64,000 nucleotides of DNA, from positions 1,106,501 to 1,170,500 of the forward strand of contig JAUDYN010000011.1 of assembly GCA_030407005.1 (NCBI GenBank), read 5' to 3'. The notes under the pieces were generated by a model. It was given only the letters and a program-made list of their open reading frames with translations. It was not told the origin of the DNA and made no database searches. Made by a program: the position numbers and the translations under genes. This document shows, in pieces, positions 24,830 through 35,159 of the stretch. Every line of letters begins with the position of its first letter. The first letter of the stretch is position 1. The DNA is from Desarmillaria ectypa. Taxonomy: Eukaryota; Basidiomycota; Agaricomycetes; Agaricales; Physalacriaceae.

Positions 24830-27800
24830 TGAACAAATTCATTACATCTGTGATACCAAAAATTCCAGATGGGATTTCCTGGTAGATGTCAAATTGGCTC
24901 CCTGCACTGGGAAACAGACATTGACAACTAGAGCATTGTTGGATAGTGGCTGCACAGGCAGCTCAATCAACTGAAACTATGTCCAACAACACCAGCTGGA
25001 TACCTGAAAGGCCACCACCCCTATCCCAGTCTATAATGCAGACAGAACCCATAACAAAGCTGGTGATGTTACCAAATTTATGGAAATCCGAATGACCATT
25101 GGAGACCATACTGAATGAATTGACCTAGCAGTCATAGACTTAGGCCCCAAAACAATGTATCTGGGCCATGATTGGCTTAAACATCACAACCCACTAATCA
25201 ACTAGAAAACAGGCTGAATGATCTTTGGACACTGCTCTTGCATCAAAGGTCTATTCTCTCTTCCTGATGCAGACAATGAAGATCAATCGGATGAAGAGCT
25301 AGAAGAGGGCAAAAGTATTCTTGCAGTCAACATGCAAGAAGAAATCATATTATGAGAAGTACACCACACTAATGAAATAACAATCAAGAATTGTTATCCC
25401 CTTCCACTAATTTCCAAACTTATTGACAAGCTATGAGGAGCCAAGTACTTCTCCAAGTTGGACATTAGATGGGGATATATAACAATGTATGCATTCATGA
25501 TGAAGATGAAGAAAGAGCAGCATTCTGAACCAACTGAGGTCTCTTTGAACCTATGGTCATGTTCTTTGGTCTTACCAATTCATCTGCCATGTTCCAGTGA
25601 ATGATGAACAACATCTTCAAGGATCTTATCACAGGAGGAAAAGTAACTATCTATCTTGACAACATTCTTATATTCACCAAAACCCTTTCCAAACACCAAA
25701 TTATCCTATGTCATGTTCTCCAATAACTATGAGAGAATAAACTATTTCTAAAAGCTGAGAAATGCGAATTCAAAGTACTTGAAACTGAGTACTTAGGAGT
25801 AATCATCAGCAAAAAATGCTATTTGCATGGATCCCATTAAAGTTGCTGGAATTGCAGAATGGCCAACTCCTACTAAGAAAAAAGAGCTCCAATCCTTTCT
25901 AGGGTTCACCAATTTCTATTGCAAATTCATTCGCAATTATTCCAAAATAGTCAGGCCCCTAACACAGTTAACTGGCAAAGTTGACTGGACCTGGGGACCA
26001 GAGCAAGAACAAGCATTTATTCAGCTCAAACACCTGATGATTATAAATGTAGTCCTGATGTTTTCTTCAGATGAAGGAAAATTCAGGGTAGAAACAGATT
26101 CCAGTGAAGGAGCAATCAGTGTGGTTCTCTCCCAGGAACAGAATAGCAAATAGAGATCTGTTGCATTCATGTCCAAAGCCTTAACTATCATTGAACAAAA
26201 CTATGAGATCTACGACAAGGAGTTATTGACAATCATGCTAGTGCTAGAAGAATGGCAACATTACTTGATGGGTGCCAAGGAGGAAATTGAAATCTGGACA
26301 GACCATCAAAATCTCCAATACTTCTGAAAGCCACAGAAGTTGAACCATTGACAAGCTGGATGGGTCACTGAGTTGGCAGAATACCACTTTATTCTCCAAT
26401 ATAAGGCCAAAATGGCAAACAGAAAGGCTGATCTACTCAGTCGATGAGATGACCATGACCAAGGGAAGACCAACAATCAGGACATGATTGTATTATCACC
26501 AGAGCACTTTAGAGCGCTCATACTACCCACTATTGAGAAACAAAACTGTGTATAAGAGACACAACTCGATCAAGAATCCAATGGGACCAAGAGATTGAAA
26601 AATCCCTTAATCACAAATAAGAAATCATGCAAGAGAATGGAATGATGGTCACATCTATATACCCAAAGACAAATCTCTTCAGGGGGAAATTATCGCCCAA
26701 CACTATGATCACATCATTGCTAGACATCTTCGAATCATGAAAACCACTGAATTAATCCTTTGGGATTACTGGTGGCCCAAAATGAAATGAGACATAGAGG
26801 CATATGTCAAGGGGTGTGAAGTATGTCAAAGGACCAAGAGCAACACATACACAAAGGCCACACCCTTCTATCCTAACACTATTCCAGAAGCTCCCTGGAC
26901 TCACATTTTGGTTAACATGATTATCAGACTCTCAGAATCTGAAGGCTATGATGCCTTACTTGTCATTATTGACTGATTCTCAAAAAATATTATTCCTATT
27001 CCTTGTCATGAAGAACTATCTACCAAAGAATGGGCCTGCATACTCTGAGACCATGTTTATGCAAAATATGGAATGCCACAAGTCGTAATTTCTGACCAGA
27101 GGCCCCAGTTTATATCCATCTTCATGAAGGAACTTTACAGAATACTGGATATCACCCAGAATGTATCCACAGCATACCATCTGCAGACAGATAGACAAAC
27201 AGAGTGGGTTAATCAGAAAATTGAGAAATACCTATGAATCTTCATCAATCATAGGCAAACTGACTGGGTAGAATGGTTACCCCTCACAGAATTTGCACAT
27301 AATAATCGGGTACATTTGGCAACAGGGAAAAGTCCGTTCATGGCTCTATATGGGAGAAATCCCTGACTCATTCCCAACTCCATGCAAAAAACTCAATTCA
27401 CCAATCCCTCAGCCATAGAATTTACAGAAACTATGGCTCAAGTACATAAAGAGGTTCATAATGCTTTAGAAAAGGTGGCAATGCAAATGAAGATGCAACA
27501 TGACAAAAGAAAACAACTGGCACATCAGTATCAGATCAGTGATCAGGTATGGCTTAATACAACTAACCTTCATCTTCCACAACCAAAGAAAAAACTCAAC
27601 AACAAATGAACAGGTCCATTCAAAATCCTCAAGAAAGCAGGAGTGGCAGCATACAAATCAAAACTATCACCATACTAGAAGATACACCCCAGATTCAACA
27701 AAAAGTTGTTAACTCCTTATATCACACCATCATTCTCAAACCAACAATAGCTGCCACCTCCTCCTCCTGATCTCATCAATGGGCAGGAGGAATATGAAAT

Positions 27801-28235
27801 TGAAGAAGTATTAGACTCTCACACTCATTGAGTATGAGTGAAAAAAGGACAACCATTCAAGATAGTCACTGACTACTTGGTTAAATGGAAAGAATGGATG
27901 AGAGAACAATTCCTGGGTCCAAGAAACAAAAATAACCAACACCAAAGATATGATCATAGAGTATGAAGCAAACATTAACCAAGCTTTACATACTGCAAAA
28001 ATTGTAACCAAGGACAAGGCTATAACTTATTTACTCAATCATGAATATTCCAATAATAGGATGTCACTTATCTAGCCCAATGCAAGGATAGACTTTAAAA
28101 ATAGATCATTAACCCAGATAAAGACATATGGAAACAAATAATTGACCAGTACTGGATCAATCAAGCAGAATCACAACTCGAAACCCCTGAAGAAGAACCA
28201 TAGCAGTCAGGACAACTGCTTTAACAAGGGAGTAA
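24830..28235 (+). pseudogene. pol of copy C (protease, RT, RNase H, integrase, chromodomain)
   Basis: Protease: LLDSGCTGSSI at about 24930, an aspartic active site. Reverse transcriptase: LIDKL, stop, GAKYFSKLDIRWGY near 25420; the catalytic box reads YLDN instead of YLDD (about 25655), so a catalytic Asp codon has decayed. RNase H: 25960-26450 (KFRVETDSSEGAISVVLSQ, YEIYDKELLTIMLVLEEW). Integrase: a CX2C zinc site (YVKGCEVCQRTKS, about 26810), core remnants (YGMPQVVISDQRPQF near 27065, then TDRQTEWVNQKIEKYL). Chromodomain: 27790-27920 (EEVLDS, VRVKKGQPFKIVTDYLVKWK). More than twenty stops in the expected frame. Confidence 0.82.
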
Positions 28236-28627
28236 TGTTATGATTTTTCCATATTTCCATTATCTTATTGTGTTTCATGTCATATCACTCACACATCAAC
28301 AACATATCAACCAAAACACCAGTATTCAGTCTGACTCAATCTCTCCCATTCCACTCATTCCTAATAGTTTCACTATGGTTGGTCCATAATCACCTGACTT
28401 CTACATAGACTGTCGCATTTCAGCTATTAATAAACACAGTACTTTCATATATAAAGTTGAGTAGTTCTGTACTTACTCTCTATCTTCTGACTAAATTGCA
28501 TCTATATACCTTCTTACACATCACTCTAAAGACTAGCTGTCCTCTTATTAAGAGTGATTGTCTGAATGTGAGACAGCCTAAGAGTGATGCATGGTCCCAA
28601 GATCATGTGTTAGACAGAGATGTAACA
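28236..28627 (+). repeat. Complete 3' LTR of copy C
   Basis: 392 bases bounded by the inverted termini TGTTA...TAACA, directly after the polypurine tract. It contains a TATATAAAG box at about 28448, a plausible promoter element 5' of the transcribed repeat part. Confidence 0.82.
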
Positions 28628-29275
28628 AACTACTGGAAAATGTTGCTAGACAAGTACTAGATGATGCAGGCAACTCCCAAAACAACTCTCCAGAAGAGGA
28701 ATCTTGACAGTTGGGATGACTGTCTTAACAAGAGGGTAATATTATGATTTTTCCTTATCTTATCTTATCTCCAACTGCAAGCACCCATTTATCATCAGCA
28801 CTTATCTGTTTCCTGATCTCTGTCATATTCATGGTGGTCTCCAGTATCACAAAAGAAAACCTCAGCTATTGTACTAATGACTTGCAACAGTTGCTTACCT
28901 TATTCCTTATTTTATGCATGATTCACTCATGGATCTACTTATTATTAGCCACCCCATTTTCATATATAACCTAGTTAGTTTTCACTGTAGATACCTCAGC
29001 TTCAAACTAAAGTTTCTCTACATCACTACTTCTCTCTAAGAACTCAGCTAATAAGTCTAGCCTCTCTTCATTAGATCCAAAGACCATAGCCATTCTCCCT
29101 GGGTGATTGTCCAAACATGAGACAGCCCAAGGAGTTAATGTGTGTCTGCAGGACATGTGAAGTGTGGGTCTAACATTGTGTGTGACAATCATTCTGTGAC
29201 TTATTAGATGACTGTATGAATGTGATACAGCCCTTTGTTTATACTTGATTGTTATACTAGAGTTTGGGTCTAACA
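28628..29275 (+). mobile_element. 3' end and LTR(s) of another chromovirus copy (F)
   Basis: 28628-28739 is the last part of a pol frame (AGCAGTTGGGAC-like motif, then TTAACAAGAGGGTAA), followed at 28740 by an LTR beginning TATTATGATTTTTCC and ending GGGTCTAACA at 29175. A second block 29205-29275 repeats the LTR end (GACTGTATGAATGTGATACA ... GGGTCTAACA). Copy C ends exactly where this 3' fragment begins, so copy C looks inserted into or recombined with copy F. Confidence 0.65.
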
Positions 29276-29870
29276 CTCATGATCCTCATTGCTATACTCT
29301 TGTTTGAGGAGCAGCACTACTCTTTACTTTCATACCCATTCATGATATTCTCTCATATAGTCATACTCCTTGATATTGTCTAATACATATAGCACATGTC
29401 AATTATGAACTTGGTCTAGATACTTATATATTATACATGGTAACAATCTTAATGGCCTACTCAAAGAACAGAGCACTTGCTACAATTCTTGAACCAGAGA
29501 TTTGCTCAGTTTGGGTTAATCATATTCATATTGACTCATCCTGAATTTGCTTGCTGAGCTTGGTGTTACCAGATTCAAGATTCTCCATTTTCTGTTTTCA
29601 CCAAACATTCAGACTTGATTGACTTCACATAAGGATTCTGACATCCTCACTCTCAAAGGCTAAAGGCTTACCTGAAATGCCTCACATGATCACTTTGGTG
29701 CTTTGGCCCCTTTACCTCGACTTCTCCCTTCCCCAAAGCCTCAAGTCTTATGCAGCCCCCTGAATACATATTGTATTTGGGGTATATCATTATACTACCA
29801 CTAATACCTCACGGAATAGTGACATTAGCTTATGCCTGGAAACACGATTTAACAGAACTTGTAATATATC
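29276..29870. other. Right margin of the repeat block, no gene
   Basis: CpG-poor up to about 29715, after which CpG returns (29717, 29811, 29844). No domain or LTR recognised. Confidence 0.45.
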
Positions 29871-30480
29871 AATGGTATGTGTTCAGCTTCCTCATGCATG
29901 TCAAACTCCACAAATTCGTACTGCAGTGAATCTCCAGTCTTCTTATCCCAGATAGTCTGGCATCTCATGATAGTTCTGAACCAGGAAAATATCAGTTCCA
30001 AATTCTCGTCTCAAGTTACTCGCACACAAATAAGATATTCTCTGGAGAGCAGACATTAATGAATGACAGGTCTCTGGCCATCTCAAGAATGAACACTGCT
30101 GCCTTCTTTTCACGCCTGATGCGCTCCTCTTCTTCCTCTGGTAGTTGAAATAGTAGACCCTCATCCTCTGCAATGCCGTCGGAATCATCTGGCGATCATG
30201 AGGAAGGGGAGGATGATTGAACCAAGCCCGGAGGAGGGTCATTTGTAGAATGATGAGCTTAAGAATTAGTAGCATGCCAGTAAAACGCACCTAGGATGAC
30301 AATGCATCGAATTTGCACATCTTTCAGCTTGTTTCCAGCCCTTCGAAAACAGCATGTTTGCCGATGTTGCCATAGTAGACTTTTGAGAAAGTCCTGGTAT
30401 GTTTTATCGAGCCATAAATCTACAGAGGATCGACTTAAAATTCGGTAATCACCGTTGTGAATATTGTGCAATCTGAGATC
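29871..30480 (-). pseudogene. Possible degraded gene fragment
   Basis: Minus-strand pieces look protein-like: DKTYQDFLKSLLWQHRQTCC followed by FRRAGNKLKDVQIRC, then in another frame LLFQLPEEEERIRREKKAAV followed by FILEMARDL, then WDKKTGDSLQYEFVEFDMHE. I could not connect them with clean splice sites without meeting a stop. It lies between the repeat block and erg3. It may be a dying host gene or a poorly resolved many-exon gene. Family not recognised. Confidence 0.25.
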
Positions 30481-30795
30481 AACCTAAAAGGACTGTATCC
30501 AAGCGACTGCGCCTCGGCATCTAGACGAACATTAGAGCTGATACGGTGATCAAACGCGGTCGATGCATCTGAACGTGAACACAAGACGAGTCGAGCCCCC
30601 TAGCCTAGGCTGATGGAAAGAGAAAGTAGATTACAACTGCAGGATACAGCGAACATGCTACTACAGATGTCGTACGACGACGCTGGCCCAGACTGAGGAC
30701 GACGGCGGTTTTTTCGGAAGGCACGTGACCGAAAAAGTGGTGCGACACGGAAATATAAAGTTGATAAAAGCAGACTGAACCCACTGTCACTTACC

Positions 30796-31793
30796 ATGGA
30801 TTTCGTCCTAAGCACTGCTGATGACCTTTTGCTCGACAAGGTTTGGTCCTACGTCCTCCCTCTTCACACAAACTTGTCCAATGCTTCATACGAACAATGG
30901 GAACCGACCGTATCATTCTCACAATCTTCATCATGGTCCCGCGACTATATACCACGCCAAATAATATCTCTCTCCGTGCTCACCTTGCTTGGTATCCATG
31001 TATTATATTTTATCTTTGCGTGGCTCTCGTACAAGTTCATCTTCAACCATAACATGATGCGCCATCCAAAATTTTTGCCGAATCAAGTCCGTCTCGAAAT
31101 TATAACCAGTGTGCAGGCATTCCCTGTCATGACACTCCTCACCCTGCCATGGTTCCAAGCAGAGGTCATGGGCTACAGCAAGCTGTATGACGGCCTCGAT
31201 ACTTACGGTTGGCCGTACTTGTTCGCTAGTATTCCCTTGTAAGTGCCAGTGTTCACATCCGACCTAGTACTGACAGACAGATAGATTCCTCTTGTTCACT
31301 GATTACTGCATCTATTGGGTGCATCGATGGTTGCACGTCCCTTTCATCTACAAGCTTATCCACAAACCCCACCATAAATGGATCAGTACGTCCTTTTACT
31401 GCGAACCGAAATACGATTTGCTAACCACAAATATCAGTCCCATCTCCATGGTCCTCGCATGCCTTCCATCCAGTCGACGGTTATCTCCAATCTGTCCCGT
31501 ATCATTTATTCGTATTCCTGTTTCCCCTCCATCGCATGGTCTACCTTGGCCTCTTTGTTTTCGTCAACTTTTGGTCCATCTTGATTCATGATTCCGACAT
31601 GATCACCGGCCATCCGCTCGAGACCGTCATTAACGGTCCTGCACATCACACCCTCCACCATATATACTTTACGGTCAACTATGGCCAGTACTTTACCTGG
31701 GCAGACAAGGTTGGCAATTCTTACCGCCAGCCCGAAAAGAGCCTTGACCCCCTACTGGAAGTGCAGTTAAAGGGCAACAAAAAGGAGCAGTAA
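30796..31793 (+). CDS. erg3: C-5 sterol desaturase (Erg3)
   Basis: Three exons (30796-31238, 31285-31385, 31438-31793) give 299 residues. The three histidine boxes of the fatty-acid-hydroxylase/sterol-desaturase family are present: HRWLH, HKPHHKW (split near an intron), and HHTLHH near the C-terminus. Hydrophobic membrane segments precede them ([19 protein letters not shown]). Erg3 is an ER di-iron enzyme introducing the C5-C6 double bond in ergosterol synthesis and influences azole tolerance in fungi. The protein is somewhat short compared with yeast Erg3. It converges with ind1 on the other strand, 161 bases apart. Confidence 0.9.
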
Positions 31794-31954
31794 TGACTTT
31801 ACTAATATATAGACTACTTATTCATCATACCAGGCCGTCACGAGGGATAATTGCCCCGGATGAAACGTGTATACCGTCGAACAAAAAAAAACTAAGAATA
31901 TCTCCACAAAGTTCCTGAGTATATCTCCGCGCAGAAAGGCGATGCAATTAAAAT

Positions 31955-33146
31955 CTAGGAAACGTGTGATAAAGATCCCTGCAATGTCGCCCAGACCTTT
32001 TCTGCTACACTTTTCATCGCCTCATTCCAAGCCTTTCCTCCCGCTTCATTCTCATTCCGTCCACTCAGTGCATATGGTATTCCTGAATCGCCACCTTCGC
32101 TTACACCCGGCACCAACGGAAGCTCGGCAAGTACATCCACCTCCATCTGCTTCGCAGTCTCGTGAAACCTATCTGGTGAACCAAAAAGGTAATGAGGTGT
32201 CGAGCACTTCCCACAGAAGAAATGTGACTGATTCAATATTAGACCGGTCACCTAGACCTATAGGTAAATGCCACCAGTTTCATGAATAGAGACCACTCAC
32301 AGGCACCGAAACCTTGCGGAACATTGCAATTCCTTTCTTCACGTCCGTTAGAGCAACATCTTGCGGCGTCGACACGATAACGGAACCTGTGTTTCGCATC
32401 AGTTTCCTTGCTCTAAGCTCGAATGATGCACTCACCGTCGACATTGACCAGCTGCCCGAGTGTTAACGGGACATCACCGGTCCCAGGCGGCATATCCACC
32501 ACTAGAACGTCCAGTCCGTGTCCACCACTTCCCCCAGTCCAGTCCACGTCGAACAACAACTGCTGTACAGCTTTCTGCACCATCAGTCCGCGCCATACTA
32601 CCGCTGTATCGACGCCCTTTGGTAAGAGGTACCCCATTGACATCGTCGATAGTCCGTGGTTGGTTACAGGCAGGAGTGCACCAGCTGCGGTATCATTAAA
32701 TAGAGTAAAATGAAACTTTAGGCACGCACATTCAGTGAGATGAGGTTCTCCAGCATGAGATAGACCCATAAGCGTAGGTATCGACGGTCCGAATATGTCC
32801 AGATCTAGAATACCCACTCGTAGACGCGATGGGGGCATCGCCAGTGCGAATGCGAGGTTTACTTGGAGGATATAAGACCACTGTCTATTACAAGTTATTG
32901 GACAGACCAGTGACCGTGCTCTTCCCTACGCCTCCTTTCCCGCTAGCGACCGCAAGGACCTTTTTGACATTGGGTATGCCTCTCTTCGCTGGGGGACCCG
33001 TTCTCCGTGGTATTTGCGGAGGCACTGTTTTTTGTCTGGGAAGACCCTTTTAAATCAGTCGAGATGTATAAAATACGACAAAAGGCATTTCTCACTAGAG
33101 GGTTTTCATGGAAACGTATAGCAGAATTGCTGAATAGCCGACGCAT
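31955..33146 (-). CDS. ind1: Ind1/NUBPL mitochondrial P-loop iron-sulfur protein
   Basis: Six exons (33096-33146, 32908-33046, 32730-32861, 32436-32684, 32301-32386, 31955-32251) give 317 residues. Key parts are the Mrp-type P-loop [12 protein letters not shown], the [12 protein letters not shown] motif, [13 protein letters not shown], and a C-terminal CX2C (FFCGKC) that binds an Fe-S cluster. The short basic N-terminus ([12 protein letters not shown]) fits a mitochondrial presequence. Ind1/NUBPL delivers Fe-S clusters for assembly of respiratory complex I. The cytosolic relatives Nbp35/Cfd1 are longer or lack this N-terminus. Confidence 0.9.
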
Positions 33147-33159
33147 GGTGGTGGTTTCT

Positions 33160-33305
33160 TAAAGAGGTCCGGCCCGGAAAAAAAGCACAGCCACTTGAAT
33201 GTCCGTCTCTTCCATGACCGTGACCACCCATCCTATTCCTCTGTAACCCCCAAGTGTTCTCTCTTTTGACTTGGGGAACCAACTCGAAGATTTGGATCAC
33301 AGCCA
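33160..33305. repeat. Direct repeat R1, left of the HNH gene
   Basis: About 140 bases matching R2 at 34996-35126 in the same orientation. Shared blocks include GCACAGCCACTTGAAT, CATCCTATTCCTCTGTAA and TTTTGACTT.GGGAACCAAC, with small indels. Together the two copies bracket the HNH gene. Confidence 0.75.
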
Positions 33306-33601
33306 ATGGGTGATTTGAATCTCATTTTGCACAAAGAAGTCACGACCAGTACTTCAAAACTGGCAGTAATAGGAAGTGCTGCTCAAAAATGACTCACTTG
33401 GTGGCAGCTTCTGCCACCACCTGCTCACATTTTCTCTCAGAATGGCCAGCACCTTGTGACTATGATTCCTGCCAGCAACTCATTGATTCCTCGATAAGAT
33501 CTACTAACATAGCAGGAATCTCTATTACATCTGACTTGGACCTATTATACAGATGCGCGACAGGATAAAATACAAGTATAGGAAAGACAATGACGAAAAG
33601 C

Positions 33602-34917
33602 TCATGCTCGAATGGCGGCAGTCATATACTGGTCAAAAAGGTCCATCGATGTCCCATCTTCAGCAAGAATACACATGCTCCCCACCCGCTCGCGAATCTC
33701 TTCTTCCTCCTGAAAAACCTTTTCCACATACTCAGCAGCTCCCGACAGATGAGCGACACGACAACAAGCAGCATGAATAGCTAGATAGGCTGGGCTGGGC
33801 AACGGTAGAGCTTGTGGATTGGGTGTTGCGAAGGTGACAATGCGACTTGGAAGACGATCCAGTAGACTTGACAAATTAGACACAACAGCATATGTGTTCG
33901 GTTGGTTCTCCTATGCAGTGTCATGAGAATTGTTGCAGCCAGGAAACTAGGTTACATACCACAGCTTCAAGCCACAAAGCCAACTGATCAAAGAAGTCAT
34001 GAAGGGAGGCACATAATGTGAGGATGTTCTCCAATCGATGAATCCCAGTACCATTAAGTTCTTCTATGTGTATACCAAACATATACATCACAGCCCATAC
34101 AGAGGCTACCCATTCACGCTAAGAAAGTGGTCATAAGTTATATTCATATGAATCCAATTATCGGAAACGTACTTTGTCAGATGGGACTTCGATATCTCCT
34201 AAATCCGAGTTGAGACCCTCCGGAAATATATGCACGCACCTGAGGGAGTCTATGTCCCAGTTCGGGTTCTGGGTAGCAACAGTGGTCCGATTCCGTTCGG
34301 CATACTTGACATCGTACATGTATGTTTTGATCATGCAATGATAACCGTCACGAACAAGAGCCTATGTACTCTTGAGTACAACAGGAAGGACAAAAGAATC
34401 CAACGAACTCACCGCTTGCTTCGCAATGCTATGATTCAGAGATGCTTGTTGGAGAATGTATTTAGAAAACTCCTGCATATCATCGATAGACGGACGAGAG
34501 GGATGCTCCGACGGAAGAGGTGTTGGTCCTTTTGCAGACTTAACTACGATGCAGTTAAGACGCTTGCCATGAAAACATCGCAAACGCGAACTTACATACG
34601 CGAAGCAAGCGCTGGATGTAGTACTTGCCCAAGGCGAGTAAAGTGTCATCGGTATTACCGTTGTTGATAGATTCTGCCATATGATCACGGCCGAGGTCAG
34701 ACGGAGCCTCCATAAGAGTGAATCCCAGCACGCGGGCACAGACAACGACGGTAGGATGCTTTGGATCAGGGAGGGGAACGAGATTTTGAAGGGCACGAGA
34801 CTCGAGACTAAGGCAAAGGTTGAATGCAGCGTGAACTTGAGGGACATCAGCTGCAGAAAAAGGATTCGGAGGCAGAGCTCGAGCGGTAAAATCACTTGCT
34901 TGTGGTAGATGTGACAT
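33602..34917 (-). CDS. HNH nuclease-like protein of the basidiomycete-expanded type
   Basis: Five exons (34596-34917, 34413-34543, 34173-34361, 33960-34118, 33602-33910) give 369 residues. The centre reads LVRDGYHCMI, then CVHIFPEGLNSD, then VASVWAVMYMFG, ELNGTGIHRLENILTL and LHDFFDQLALWLE. This pattern of Cys/His/Asn/His matches HNH_2-type domains that occur in large families in mushroom genomes. Their substrate is unknown to me. The tail is EEEEIRERVGSMCILAEDG. It is bracketed by direct repeats and divergent from the next gene with 242 bases between starts. Confidence 0.75.
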
Positions 34918-34995
34918 GGTCCTGGAGGAGTACTCAGTAGCGATAGTTAGTTCTATTATATTAGTTATTTGCTTGGAATTATTTGTACGCTCTCT

Positions 34996-35126
34996 GCTAA
35001 AGAGGTTCGGCCCGAGAAAATATTGCACAGCCACTTGAATATCCATCTCTTCCATCCTATTCCTCTGTAATTTCCCCTCCCGGTATTATCTTTTTTGACT
35101 TAGGGAACCAACCAGAAGATCCATTT
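34996..35126. repeat. Direct repeat R2, in the leader of the next gene
   Basis: Homologous to R1 (33160-33305). It ends about 34 bases before the ATG at 35160 and probably contains promoter or 5' leader sequence of that gene. Confidence 0.75.
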
Positions 35127-35159
35127 CTACACCGAAATTCCTGCTCGTGTCGCGTCGTC

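Larger units (their letters stand above)
21212..28627 (+). mobile_element. Ty3/Gypsy chromovirus copy C, nearly full length, inactive
   Basis: The most complete retroelement in the window. In order: a 5' LTR truncated to its last 213 bases (21212-21424), gag, protease, reverse transcriptase, RNase H, integrase, chromodomain, the polypurine tract TTAACAAGGGAGTAA (28221-28235) and a complete 392-base 3' LTR. Order and chromodomain place it in the chromovirus branch of Ty3/Gypsy. Stops and frameshifts interrupt gag and pol, so it cannot be autonomous. Many stops are TGA where the related copy has Arg, fitting CGA-to-TGA decay. Target-site duplications cannot be checked because the 5' end is truncated. 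Confidence 0.85.

Noticed and set aside
7494..29715. RIP (CpA to TpA mutation) as cause of the repeat decay
   Set aside because: CpA is abundant and only CpG is lost; typical RIP would deplete CpA and enrich TpA.
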